From Vibrio diabolicus (GTDB lineage Bacteria; Pseudomonadota; Gammaproteobacteria; Enterobacterales; Vibrionaceae), in assembly GCA_001048675.1 (NCBI GenBank), contig CCKK01000002.1, positions 620,001-684,000 of the forward strand: a stretch of DNA of 64,000 nucleotides, written 5' to 3'. Positions 30,201-37,032 of the stretch are shown here, one piece after another. The notes under the pieces were generated by a model. The model saw only the letters and a list, made by a program, of their open reading frames with translations. It had not been told where the DNA came from and made no database searches. The translations under genes and the position numbers were made by a program. Every line of letters begins with the position of its first letter. Within the stretch, counting starts at the first letter, position 1.

Positions 30201-33200
30201 ATGTTCCTAGTTCGGCGGGTGATCAGCCACTAGATGGTGATGTTACACCAAATGTGACAGTGGATATCACAGGTACTCTCGGTTTAGACGCGAACAAACA
30301 ACCTGTTGATGACCTAAATAACGATGTACCAACGGCGGATGGTGTGGGTTATGAAGATGGTTTAATCCAGCTTAATCTGAATGTCGATTTTGCCGACCGT
30401 TATAACAATATCCAAGGTGGTCAGGAAACGCTAACGAACATCAAGTTAGAGCTCGATGACACAACACTGGGGGAGTTTGTTGACGCAAATGGCAATAGCT
30501 TAGGGACAAGTATTGAGTTTAATGAAGCAGAGATTTTAGCGGGTGCGCTTGATAATGTTCTGTTTAAGCCGAAAGAAAATTATCCCGTAGGTGGGGGACA
30601 AAACACCGTCAAGATTAATATCGAAGGAGAGATCACGGACGAGGCTGTATTTGATCAGTCTATCCTAAATAACCCTGGCGATAATATCGACATAAGAACT
30701 TTTACTGATGACGTGACATTCGAAGTTACGCCAGTGGTGGACGATATTACGATTACAGGTGCCGATCCTACGAAGCCAATTACCGTGGTTGGTGACGAAG
30801 ATACTTTAATTTCGTTGAATCAATCGGGCTCAGGGGTTTCGATCAGCTTAAACGATAATGATGGCTCTGAAAGTTTCGTTTCACTCAAGTTAACAGGGAT
30901 CCCTGATGACTTTGTCGTGCAATCCAATTCCTCTGATTATGTTGTTAAGAACAACGGCGGAGGAGAATGGAGTATTCAGCTAAAAGACCTTACTCAGACA
31001 TCCGTTGATTTGAGTGACATCCAAATCAAACCGCCTAAAAACTTCAGTGGTGAGGCAGAGATTGGCATTACCGTGTTCATCCAAGAAGAATTGTTACAAG
31101 TACCAACTGAGCGAACTAATAACTTTACGCTGGTTGTGAATCCTATTGGCGATGATGTTGATGTGAATCCTGATACTTCAGCTGCGGGGAATGAGGGAGA
31201 AGATATTGTTATCAACGTCAATGCGTTGGTGGTTGATAACAAAGAGTCCATCGGAGATGGCGCAACCTACCACGAAAATGATCCGGAGACGCTGAGAGTT
31301 GAGATTTCAAATGTCCCTGATGGGGCGAGTGTTTCATTACCTGATGGAACGGTGTTTACTGACCAAGGAAATGGCGTCTTCGTATTAGAAATCGATGCTC
31401 AAGATTTGGATCAAGTGGTCTTTAATTCTGGTGATCGCAACGATAACTCATGGGGTGGGTCACTGCATTTCAAAGTGCAAGCGGTTGATACCGGGCTCGA
31501 TGGTCGCCAAAGTTTAGGTTCAGCCGAGGAGTTTGACGTAGCTGTTGATGTTGAAGCGGTGAATGATCGACCGGAGTTCGTGAATGTCATTGACGTTGAA
31601 ACACCAGAAGACAACGCTATTCTGCTGGATACATTTGGTATTTCGGATGTGGATGCGGTACTTGATGATCCTACCGCAGAGTATGTCTTGAATATTGCTG
31701 TCGATAGCGGTTACTTGGCGCTCGAACCATCGATTATTGCCAATTACGGATTGACGGTTTCTGGAGACGGCACGGGTTCAATTGAACTGAAAGGAACCGT
31801 ATCTGACCTTAACGCCGCTATCGCTGATGGTTTAGTGGAGTTTAACCCAGCGCTTAACTTCTTTGGTAACGTCAATGTCGATATCACTGTCGATGACCAA
31901 GGCAACGAAGGGGTTGTGATTAGCGGTGTCGATGAAACACTCAATTCAAATAGCAGCCAATTTGTAATTGAAGTCACAGAGGTGAACGATGCGCCAACAA
32001 CATCTGAAGTGACGTTGACAAGTATTGATGAAGACAGCGGCGCTGTTATTGTTACCGCAGCAGACTTGCTGGTTAATGCGGTTGATATTGAGTCGGACAA
32101 TTTAACCGTTAGCAATGTTACGCTTGTCGACCCTGCAGCAGGGACGCTTACTCAACTGAGCTCAACGGAGTGGAGCTTGGAACCTGCTCCTGATTTTTAC
32201 GGGGATGTAAGCTTTAATTACGATATTACGGATGATGGCATGACCAATGGCGTCTCGGATCCGAAGACCGTCAGTGGCTCAGCCGTGATGACAGTGCAGG
32301 CGATTAACGATGCTCCGGAGATTGATGGCTCAATGGTCACAAATACGATTGTGGAGTCATCGGATCAAAAAATCTCAGGTATCGAAATTACCGATGTTGA
32401 TTTTGCAGGTATTCATGAGAATGAAATCATGACGGTGTCACTCAGCATCGATGAGGGTGATATAAGTGTCGTTGTCCCGGCGGGGAGTGGCATTACTCAA
32501 GGCGTTGGTTTAGCAGGTGAAACTGTACTGATGGGGACTTTGTCTCAGCTTAATAGTCTTTTCGCTTCCACGGATCCGGATGTCGGTGTATTTATTGATG
32601 CCAGTGACGTGAACAGCAATTCTATTGCGCTTACCGTTACCGCTGATGACAACGGTATCTTCTATGACAACTTAACGGGTACCTCACTACAAACGTCAGA
32701 AACGTTTGATATTAACGTAACGCCTGTCGCTGACGTACCAAACCTGGCCATTTATCAGAGCTTTAGTTACATTCAAAGAATTAGTGCGAGTCAAAGTGCA
32801 AGCCGTCAAGGCATCGCGCTGGTGGGTATTATGGCGGCGTTGACCGATGTCGATGAAGTACTGGCCTTAGAGCTCACAGGCGTGCCAAGAGGAGCCACGA
32901 TCACGAGTGAGGCCACAACATCTAATATCAGCTTTGATGGTACAACATGGACTGTTCCAGAAGATGAAATTGATACGCTACACATCAATAATGCGATCCC
33001 GGGAGATTACGATATTACATTGACTGCGGTTTCTACTGCATCAAATGGTGACCAAGCGTATTCAACGCCATTAGACATTAATCTAAACGTTACACTAAAT
33101 AGTCAAGATATAGATCAGTCTGCTGAAAGTGAAGACAGCTATCTTATTGGTAGTGATGCAGGCATTACTTTAGCAGCCGGTACGGGAGATGATTATATCC

Positions 33201-33598
33201 TAGGAGGAGATGGAGATGACGTGCTTATCGGCGGGCTAGGCTCTGATATTCTGACTGGTGGTGCGGGTAGCGATATCTTTAAATGGACAGAAGACACGGT
33301 GGATAATGGTGCGATTGACACCATCACTGACTTTAGCGTCAATGAGGACACCATTGACCTCAAAGACGTGATCGCTGATTTGAATGATCCAACGGCAGGT
33401 ATTGATGATTTACTTGCGCACATTCAAGCCGATTACGACGCATCAACAGAAAATGTTTCTCTGAACATTACGACGGATGCAAATGTCCAGCAAACCATTG
33501 TTGTGGAAAACTTAGGTACATCGATAGACTTCAACGGTCTTAGTTCCAATGAGATTGTAGAGTCATTGCTGAATCACGGTGTTATTGATAACGGATAA
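18224..33598 (+). CDS. Giant LapA-like RTX adhesin (5124 aa)
   Basis: Very large repetitive surface protein, probably exported by a type I secretion system and used for attachment and biofilm. Order of parts: N-terminal retention module (residues 1 to about 126, with MSTQTVPQNAIVNAVKGEV), a LapG-type cleavage motif TAAG at 127-130, degenerate repeats from about 336, about 15 tandem repeats of roughly 143 residues between about 640 and 2835, each with VDEDDL, GPIDHA and ATDFDGDT, then a long cadherin/VCBS-like middle, and a C-terminal RTX block GTGDDYILGGDGDDVLIGG from 4986 (four nonapeptides) with a type I secretion target end. GGAGG lies 4 bases before the ATG. The DFDGD and RTX motifs imply calcium-dependent folding. 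No lapBCE, lapD or lapG genes are nearby. The frame is intact throughout. Confidence 0.93.
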   Translation: MSTQTVPQNAIVNAVKGEVLVLGLDGKVRSIKAGDELISGEVIITENNASLDVQIHNELYLVDANCVACLPEPSFEQPETLLQSPVNGQVTFDPTAIEGANFDANDVAAIQQAILDGADPTAILEATAAGAGAEGSANAGYVTVEYNNPEVLASTFFETSATRSGVEERDEADDLDVTIFADGGQSLQSSVTEGSISLSSYPQTISSSVLVEAGDLALDTASFVPETSSLESLLTELNSDITSAGQPVAFVYDEAQNVIIGTQEGNEVLRIEIEATSLGRDLELEVVTTISQGIDHVASVADGQVSISGDQINIAFDITGADIGGNSIQAPIDFTTTVIDGDDPAPQNVTFENVESSSTPITGTFVDIGSDQLATVTFNQEGLSQFDGLLSDNQATEAVLSEDGSTITLSIAGSNETVLTISLNTDGTYQFEQFKPLEQTNGEDTIELSLPTTIVDFDQDTASNTFTMTILDGDNPVIENVTGLSLDEAGVDQGSQEGAVVTSGSGSITTSVGSDIIDHYELEPTEFNVGGGELQSQGQVVQLELASESNGVRTYEGFIELDGVRITVFDVAIDAPALGEYQFNLYEQLDHKGVNDDSLTFSLPVYAVDADGDRSSITDGSNTPEAAQIVIQVQDDVPSIDGVDALAVDEDDLSSIGSDQSDSVLAQGSFTTTQGSDRVVSYQLESGTDPLNGLESQGRSISLTETANSDGSFTYSATAAGDAIFTLQVNPVGSYSFILEGPIDHAVGSDSLTLDLTIVATDFDGDTSSLVLPVTITDDVPTINDVVALTVDEDDLSSVGSDQSQPTLVEGQFTTIQGSDGVVQYQLDVNADPLNGLQSQGQTVSIAETQNADGSYTYSATANGSAVFTLILNTDGSYSFELQGPIDHAADRDSLTLDFSVIATDFDGDTSQIVLPVTIVDDKPTITDVDAITVDEDDLGTIGSDQTDPISIDGNFTTTQGSDRVVSYQLDASATPVDGLTSQGVAVTLTETANGDGSFTYQATAGTESVFTLTVNTDGSYNFTLEGPIDHAVDSDELTLNFPIIVTDFDGDTTNATIPVTIVDDKPVITDVDAITVDEDDLASIGSDQSNPISIDGNFTTTQGSDRVVSYQLDASATPVDGLTSQGVAVTLTETANGDGSFSYEATAGSEAIFTLTVNTDGTYNFTLEGPIDHAVDSDELTLNFPIIATDFDGDTVTEIIPVTIVDDVPTITAVDALNVDEDDLNVVGSDPGGDLFVKGAFTTTQGSDRVVSYQLDSTSDPVAGLTSQGEAITLVETANGDGSFTYVATADGNPIFTLNVATDGTYDFTLQGPIDHASNSDSLTIDFPIIATDFDGDTTSATIPVTITDDAPVIDNVVPLAVDEYDLSGIGSDQSDAVYVEGAFTTTQGSDRVVSYQLDSTADPVLGLTSQGEPVTLVETANADGSFTYVATADGNPVFTMNVNADGTYNFRLEGQVDHALNSDELVLNFPIIATDFDGDTTTATIPVTITDDVPTIDNVVPLTVDEDDLASIGSDQNDDAFMSGSFSTTEGSDSVVKYQLDATADPVAGLTSHGEPVVLAETANGDGSFTYTATADGNAVFELVLKPDGSYTFTLQGPLDHAMNSDSLQIDFPIIATDFDGDTSTKILPVTIVDDQPSITNVDAISVDEDDLATIGSDQNESVSIDGHFVTMGSDHVVSYQLDASSNPINGLTSHGVVVTMTESANADGSFTYTATAGSEAVFTLTVNSDGSYNFTLEGPIDHATGSDEQTLNFPIIATDFDGDTTTETIPVTIVDDKPTITDVDAITVDEDDLATIGSDQTDPISIDGNFTTTQGSDRVVSYQLDASATPVAGLTSQGVAVTLAETANGDGSFTYKATAGSEAVFTLTVNTDGSYQFTLEGPIDHAVDSDELTLNFPIIATDFDGDTFAETIPVKIVDDKPTLGGIEATSVQTVDEDDIPTVGSDGTQSNSIAGNFIATDGSDGIVEYGVSDLTTPVQGLTSGGQSLVMVEVSNAGGVSVYEARIDGTTTPVFRVTLDASNDSYTFDLLAPLDHPNADGQNELVINLPINATDFDGDVSNNITLPITVVDDVPTIDGLLAGSEQTVDEDDLPAGTDAASAEDTVISGTFDITEGADQVASIQLSDLTTPVASLTSDGEAITLVLSSNANGVNVYQGVAGNPAEVVFELTLDATNNTYEFDLQKPLDHPDGNQQNEIVINLPVTATDNDGDTSPAFTLPITVVDDVPVVTNIESLRVDEDDLPLGSDGTKEPLTVSGEFEVTSADGIDAFELDLSSNPIPNLKSGGEEVTLSQDASASTADALVYVGQTPGGVTVFTLTLHQDGKYDFELSGQLDHAVNFDEILLNLPVKITDGDNDTITATFPVTIVDDKPTIDAISSGSTLSVDEDDIPSQGSDDTPESNIIGGNFEVTDGADSIVSFQLDSLTSPVSGLTSGGQLLELVEFSNSNGVIEYRAYVQGTTDTVFKLTLNGSADSYEFELLGALDHPAGNDENSLVINFPVNATDFDGDVSNNITLPITVVDDVPAIVKVTDSSQQTVDEDDLAGGSDTTSGDSTLLTGGFEVVDGADEIVSYQISDLNTVVSGLTSNGSSIELNVVSSVGGVTSYQAVITGTSTKIFTLSLDANNDSYQFELLGPIDHDAVQGENNLVIDIPITVTDFDGDTSSSLNLPITIVDDIPEIKSADALAVDEDDLANGSQATNKDSLEATGNFDTVEGADTVVSYQLDLTSNPIPGVTSGGLAVTLVQTAVSNNNFTYQGQTPDGNSVFTLVLNADGSYKFTLEGALDHSTQGEDTLILDLPVFATDVDGDTAGINLPVTITDDVPTLYDASISRVEGQGSRTVHLFQDPVEGDDDLGADGAQVTSFSADDSGIYFKQNGVDSDSVDLNGSDQVVFVHKVLDGVDTEIGRLVVRTDGSVSFRPNDDLDHTETDSIDFTINVVATDGDGDIADADVDISIRDRNAQIDTSTVTAFEDQGRDGVVVGVDSANTQDNLSTLDVTPAKVDLVIDLHDIDRNESLGDITIRDASTHNGTFYYRDGSGNFIELTPVGDTVVLDASNVEQSFSGELVSLDNLYFVPDRHTSTDVSGIDPRIRVEILNNGSADHVINGNLNIQVESVADIATWTTSSEFNYSVDEDGNNVALNITAETQDTSNPEDIVYELIFTQGEGNAELVYSDGSAIPKTGGVYLVDASRIGDVQIDPIDNFSGEIKIDVTAITTENNNPLSGKETARSETETIIIDVNPIADPGSFTVNRINVFEDNARTQDTVDPVTDHDPLQLSEVITMKPSADLDGSEALFVRISDFSIDGVTLVWLDSANPSQIVEVTDSSGNVLYYEVPESELANVEVLPPLHSNDDFTFNVEGIVKDTASLSSGVAEDMLSLGSKTVIVGVKGVADIPFIELNDKSGIWHEFNDGNVRGIETNIDENGQVELGFSVISGELPDNPNDHSESVTVLLSNIPAGVEVFDSDGASVDLTFVGYDAQNQPIYEANITTANINSGIVIKPEASSTENIHITATTIVTENDGHSRTSSGEIRIIVAPVIDAQDNYTVQSEGDEDTRFNIDWKPTLAQSPDTDEFFSEVTISGFPPGSTVYVDGVAQTLVSGTLTLSPLANESEQDFSARISQSGYVQVQLEQDSSTDFDLNTTVTVKEIDHEYVDASNPGQGIAEKTINGMVHVQVNPIVEPENTTGSLDAQTRLLVTESTGVVTDIVKSDGQGNIDFTINTSTGGESGANIIKYQEFDASSDEVVTQLVVQFHNVDPEILNQLVIVGALNEGGGRWTVIDEENFSIKAPSGLDLTPNDDSDDGDNGGLSQIGLTIYAEVNDLGEDAVEKDATVARETDVTLEFPTVLTPQTSVAAEIQVADDVQIEASEDNAIDLGTQLTSKVDAINADGVEDVLTVVIDPSAPGIPPGLVITGTDIDFVNGKYVFQADIDASGNITGLDGLTMHLAEDYAGDFELPVRFVTKDTESGDEKENNVRIPVQVLPIADVPSSAGDQPLDGDVTPNVTVDITGTLGLDANKQPVDDLNNDVPTADGVGYEDGLIQLNLNVDFADRYNNIQGGQETLTNIKLELDDTTLGEFVDANGNSLGTSIEFNEAEILAGALDNVLFKPKENYPVGGGQNTVKINIEGEITDEAVFDQSILNNPGDNIDIRTFTDDVTFEVTPVVDDITITGADPTKPITVVGDEDTLISLNQSGSGVSISLNDNDGSESFVSLKLTGIPDDFVVQSNSSDYVVKNNGGGEWSIQLKDLTQTSVDLSDIQIKPPKNFSGEAEIGITVFIQEELLQVPTERTNNFTLVVNPIGDDVDVNPDTSAAGNEGEDIVINVNALVVDNKESIGDGATYHENDPETLRVEISNVPDGASVSLPDGTVFTDQGNGVFVLEIDAQDLDQVVFNSGDRNDNSWGGSLHFKVQAVDTGLDGRQSLGSAEEFDVAVDVEAVNDRPEFVNVIDVETPEDNAILLDTFGISDVDAVLDDPTAEYVLNIAVDSGYLALEPSIIANYGLTVSGDGTGSIELKGTVSDLNAAIADGLVEFNPALNFFGNVNVDITVDDQGNEGVVISGVDETLNSNSSQFVIEVTEVNDAPTTSEVTLTSIDEDSGAVIVTAADLLVNAVDIESDNLTVSNVTLVDPAAGTLTQLSSTEWSLEPAPDFYGDVSFNYDITDDGMTNGVSDPKTVSGSAVMTVQAINDAPEIDGSMVTNTIVESSDQKISGIEITDVDFAGIHENEIMTVSLSIDEGDISVVVPAGSGITQGVGLAGETVLMGTLSQLNSLFASTDPDVGVFIDASDVNSNSIALTVTADDNGIFYDNLTGTSLQTSETFDINVTPVADVPNLAIYQSFSYIQRISASQSASRQGIALVGIMAALTDVDEVLALELTGVPRGATITSEATTSNISFDGTTWTVPEDEIDTLHINNAIPGDYDITLTAVSTASNGDQAYSTPLDINLNVTLNSQDIDQSAESEDSYLIGSDAGITLAAGTGDDYILGGDGDDVLIGGLGSDILTGGAGSDIFKWTEDTVDNGAIDTITDFSVNEDTIDLKDVIADLNDPTAGIDDLLAHIQADYDASTENVSLNITTDANVQQTIVVENLGTSIDFNGLSSNEIVESLLNHGVIDNG
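20149..26730 (+). repeat. Tandem coding repeats in the adhesin, about 428 bp each
   Basis: About 15 units, marked by V-D-E-D-D-L/I at nt 20165, then near 20595, 21024, 21451, 21880, 22311, 22739, 23167, 23594, 24028, 24487, 24939, 25381, 25840 and 26291. The first nine have a steady period near 428 bp; the last six are longer or more diverged. Units 3, 4 and 9 are nearly identical over long stretches although four units separate 4 from 9. Unit 6 reads VDEYDL and unit 8 is one residue short before GSD. Unit number probably varies between strains. Confidence 0.88.
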
Positions 33599-33613
33599 AT
33601 CTGGATTCAACAT

Positions 33614-33646
33614 AAAACGGGCGGCTTTAACAAGGCGTCCGTTTTT
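33614..33646 (+). terminator. Terminator after the adhesin gene
   Basis: AAAACGG pairs with CCGTTTT, extended by partly paired GCG/GCG bases around a small loop, with a T5 tail, 16 bp after the stop codon. Confidence 0.75.
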
Positions 33647-33757
33647 ATTGGGAGTTATTGATTTTTATCGAGACTTATTGAATCGAAATAGCACAACATT
33701 AGGTAGCAAAAGAGGGCTTGTTACGGATTTGTAGTGACAGGTCGGAACTAAGAAGTT

Positions 33758-34060
33758 TTAGACGTGGATATCGAGTAAGCTGCCAATGACTTCATTGTTT
33801 TTCTCAATGACGGATGCACCCACTCGGTTGTAACCTGCAGCTTGCGTCAGGTTGATGAGTGATTCAACTTTTTGAGAGGAGAGGCTAGGAGTTGAAGCGG
33901 TTATTGCGACATCTGCCACTTTAGCCAAATCGATGTTGTGAGAAGCGATCTCTTCTTTCACTTTACTTAAATTATCATTAATGCCATGCGCGGCTTTTTC
34001 AGCCATCTGCTGTGACATCTGAAGAATTTGGTGCCCAGATTGAATTCCTGATACAGGCAT
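33758..34060 (-). CDS. Small helical protein with flagellar rod/hook-like C-terminus
   Basis: 100 residues, no signal peptide or membrane segment. The N-terminus (GIQSGHQILQMSQQMAEKAA) and C-terminus (VGASVIEKNNEVIGSLLDIHV) are predicted amphipathic helices. The end resembles the C-terminal helix of flagellar rod and hook proteins, which typically reads like N..VI.T.DE..G.LLDI. This may be a stand-alone axial-protein-like factor or simply a chance likeness. No flagellar gene is nearby. Reverse-strand start ATG at 34060 follows a GGGAG-like site (GGGAGTGGTGAT). Confidence 0.6.
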   Translation of the reverse strand: MPVSGIQSGHQILQMSQQMAEKAAHGINDNLSKVKEEIASHNIDLAKVADVAITASTPSLSSQKVESLINLTQAAGYNRVGASVIEKNNEVIGSLLDIHV

Positions 34061-34140
34061 ATCACCACTCCCAATACTATGCTAATGAGAGCATAGGTGG
34101 AGTTTATAAAACGTTCAAGTGTTTTATATCAATGATTTGA

Positions 34141-34302
34141 TTAAGCAAACAGTTTAGAAAGCATTTCTCGCTCTTCAACAGAAAGTACTGGGTTTTGCGT
34201 TTTGTTTAACTTTACGCTTATCTCACCCTGTAATGATTTCAACTGACTCGCCGTTAAATCGCTGAGCTTTTGTTTAAGTTCATTAAATTGTTGTGCGTTC
34301 AT
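34141..34302 (-). CDS. Small hypothetical protein
   Basis: 53 residues from the ATG at 34302 (MNAQQFNELKQKLSDLTASQLKSLQ...), which has GAGGG 7 bases upstream. A longer frame to 34371 adds 23 residues but lacks a ribosome binding site. The protein is a charged, probably helical pair. I do not recognise it. Confidence 0.55.
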   Translation of the reverse strand: MNAQQFNELKQKLSDLTASQLKSLQGEISVKLNKTQNPVLSVEEREMLSKLFA

Positions 34303-34510
34303 CTCAATACCCTCGTTGTAATTCGGTTTATCCTTCATTTCCCGAAATTCTTCGTCCTTTGGATACAACATATTTATTCAACCTAGATAGATTAGAATTT
34401 GATCGATTGCTTTTTGTCCGAATATTGTCAAGGTGTGTTAAGTGATACGTCAGATTTTTCCTATGAAGGTACATAATTACCCACTTTGGGGTAGATAGAA
34501 AAGTAGAAAG

Positions 34511-34537
34511 AAAAAAGGAAGCGACAATCCGCTTCCC
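34511..34537 (-). terminator. Terminator of yccS
   Basis: Read on the minus strand: GGAAGCG-GATTGT-CGCTTCC followed by six T, 19 bp after the yccS stop. Confidence 0.82.
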
Positions 34538-34555
34538 TTTTATATGCGTGTGTTA

Positions 34556-36709
34556 CTAGTTAACCCTCACTGCAAACTTACTGGCGAGTGAATGTAGCTC
34601 TGGGAGCATGCGATAGATAAGGTGAAGTTGCTGCAATACCATGCGAGCGGAACTATCATCTTCATCTCGCCACTCATTCAAGCGTTGCTCAAGTCCTGCG
34701 TCGTCAATATTAGATAAATCGCACTCTTCGCAATGCTGGTGAAGCTGTTTATGGAGGACGTCTAAATGCTGATGAATACAGCGGTGTGCATCTAAAACGA
34801 GCTTATGAATTGACTCATCTTCAATGCGAGTTCGGTGCGCACCAAGAGCAGAAATATAGTTCAGCATTGCGTGATTTAACGTTAAGAAGCGGAAGCTCTC
34901 ATCAACGGCAGCACGATATTTACCAGGTTCCGCAAGCATTGTACTGATGGCAGAAGAAAGTGAGGCATCACTGTTATGGGCTTGACGACGAGCAATGCGA
35001 TAGCTCAAGTTGTCCTTTTTACCAATTCGATACTGACCAATGATCTGATCGAGATACTGTTTGTTAGCATCTATCGCATCCGACATGACTTTGTGCAGCC
35101 TTCTCGATTGCCAATCTGGCAAAATAACCAGCACGGCTCCTACAGCAAGCACACACCCGATGAGGGTATCGGCCAGTCGAGGAAGCACAACCGCGTAACC
35201 TTCACCTAACTGGTTGAATAAGAAGAGGACCAGAAGTGTGATGAATCCAGTTGCGTATCCGTAATTGTTCATCCGAAAGGCGAAAAACATCACGCCAGAA
35301 ATAACGATGAATACTAACTGGCTTTCTTGAGAAGGGAAGAAAGTCAGTAATGGTACGCCAATTAACAAACCAGCTAATGTGCCTATGACTCGCGCTGTCA
35401 GTTTTTGACGTGTTGCGCTGTAGTTCGGCTGACACACGAAGAGAGTGGTTAAGAGTATCCAGTAACCTCGGTCAATGTTGAATACTTGAATGATTCCATA
35501 ACCAATCGTCAAGGCAATCGACATACGCAATGCGTGTCGAAACAGCATCGAATCTTTGTGTAAATTCGCGGATATACGCTGCCACATGGCTTTTAATGTG
35601 TGCGGGTTAGTATCGGCGAGGGTATCTTCCTCTAGGCCCTCAACATCTGGGTTGTTAATGTTATTCAGTTGCTTTTCTACCGTCGCCAAGTTATTGAATA
35701 AATATGTTAACTGCATTAGCAGACGTTTCCAGTGTCCTTGCTTTTGTTCTTCTAAGTAAGCAAGTGAATTTTGCACTTCAGCTAAGGCCAAGATGGACTG
35801 ATCGGTATGTGAGTATTCATTCCCTAGCTGAATCGCTAATGCAATATCACGACACGCTTGGGCTTGAGATTCCAAAAGATATTTAAAACGAAACAGCACA
35901 TCAGAACGTTCAAATTCAGTTGCTAAATCTTGATAGCGGTAATGGCTAGAGCTGACTCGTTCGTGGATGTCTTGAGCGATGAAGTAGATATTTAAGAATC
36001 GGTCACTAGGGCCATCAATGTGGCCGCGTTTCGAGCGGTTTAGTAATGTGGCTTTGCAAGCGTTTAGCGCCATCACCGTCGCTGCGTTGCACTTGGCGGC
36101 TTCAATCCGAAGTGGCTGTGGCGTTAGGTTGGTGACAGGGTGAAAGAGCTTGGCTTTCGCATCGAGATAATTTGCCATTTGGAAGAACACATTGGCTAAG
36201 CTTTGTTGCACAGGCTGAAGAGGCCAAAATATCTGCCAAATCATCGACATGAAGTAATACCAAGCAGCACCAGTTAAAAGCAGTAGTGGCTGAAACCAAA
36301 TGTTAGTACTTTCATGCGCACCAAGCATGGTGTAAATGGCGATCAGCAAAGAGCCAAAAGCAATGCTCGCGTATTTAGGACCTATCGCTCCAAGAATGAT
36401 AAAACCAAAGGTTGAGATAAATAACCCTAATGCAAATGCCCAAGGGGTGTCGAACAAGATTTCAATTGAGAAAGCGGCGAGCGCAAAACAGAGAAAGGTC
36501 AGAATCAGCGCCTTGATGCGCCCAGTGAAGCTGTCATCACTCTCTGCCAAAGCAGCAGCAATAACGCCCAATATTAGCGGCGTGATCAGCGTGTTTTGCT
36601 CGAAGTACCAAGTCGGGATAACCACACCCAGTAAGGTGATTAGGATAAGAACGCTGTAATTTATGGTCTTGTTTGCCCAATAGAGCCGAAATTTAGAAGT
36701 TGCTTGCAC
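34556..36709 (-). CDS. yccS: YccS/YhfK family inner-membrane protein
   Basis: 717-residue FUSC-type protein. Two blocks of membrane segments (about residues 15-150 and 395-525) alternate with cytoplasmic helical regions, as in YccS (TIGR01666). Seen: the N-terminal VLILITLLGVVIPTWYFEQN, LGAIGPKYASIAFGSLLIA, and the second block FRHALRMSIALTIGYGII, RGYWILLTTLFVCQPNYSATRQKL and RVIGTLAGLLIGV, the last two shared with aromatic-acid efflux relatives. Substrate is unknown; the family is thought to export or to act on the envelope. Monocistronic, divergent from helD. Confidence 0.9.
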   Translation of the reverse strand: MQATSKFRLYWANKTINYSVLILITLLGVVIPTWYFEQNTLITPLILGVIAAALAESDDSFTGRIKALILTFLCFALAAFSIEILFDTPWAFALGLFISTFGFIILGAIGPKYASIAFGSLLIAIYTMLGAHESTNIWFQPLLLLTGAAWYYFMSMIWQIFWPLQPVQQSLANVFFQMANYLDAKAKLFHPVTNLTPQPLRIEAAKCNAATVMALNACKATLLNRSKRGHIDGPSDRFLNIYFIAQDIHERVSSSHYRYQDLATEFERSDVLFRFKYLLESQAQACRDIALAIQLGNEYSHTDQSILALAEVQNSLAYLEEQKQGHWKRLLMQLTYLFNNLATVEKQLNNINNPDVEGLEEDTLADTNPHTLKAMWQRISANLHKDSMLFRHALRMSIALTIGYGIIQVFNIDRGYWILLTTLFVCQPNYSATRQKLTARVIGTLAGLLIGVPLLTFFPSQESQLVFIVISGVMFFAFRMNNYGYATGFITLLVLFLFNQLGEGYAVVLPRLADTLIGCVLAVGAVLVILPDWQSRRLHKVMSDAIDANKQYLDQIIGQYRIGKKDNLSYRIARRQAHNSDASLSSAISTMLAEPGKYRAAVDESFRFLTLNHAMLNYISALGAHRTRIEDESIHKLVLDAHRCIHQHLDVLHKQLHQHCEECDLSNIDDAGLEQRLNEWRDEDDSSARMVLQQLHLIYRMLPELHSLASKFAVRVN

Positions 36710-37032
36710 AATGCGCCTTATGTTTCCGATGAAGAACGGGGGAATACTACCAAACCCACTATAGCGCGTTTATGATTTACTTTAAGAAAAATTCGTTGTT
36801 GCTGATAAAATCAACAGGGATGTCATTGACTTATACTAAAGCAGCCATGCAATGTGTCTATAATTGTAAAGTCAGCTTCAAATAGAATGAGCTTTAGGTT
36901 ACTAAATCGACAGTAATGTGAATTTTATTAAAGAATAAAAGAAGATGCTTACTTAGGTGCTCGCCATTGCTACAATTTGGCGCCTTAAAATGATATAAAT
37001 CGACAACTTCTAAATTAAAAGGCGCACGTTTC
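36710..37032. other. Divergent intergenic region yccS-helD
   Basis: 323 AT-rich bases that must hold promoters for both divergent genes. TTGACT (36826-36831) and TATAAT (36859-36864) occur, but their spacing of 27 bp is too wide to be one promoter. No small gene, RNA or strong stem-loop was seen. Confidence 0.5.

Noticed and set aside
18332..33423. Many antisense frames of 60-120 codons inside the giant adhesin
   Set aside because: They recur at the same place in each repeat and reflect codon bias of the sense strand (Ser/Val-rich shadows).
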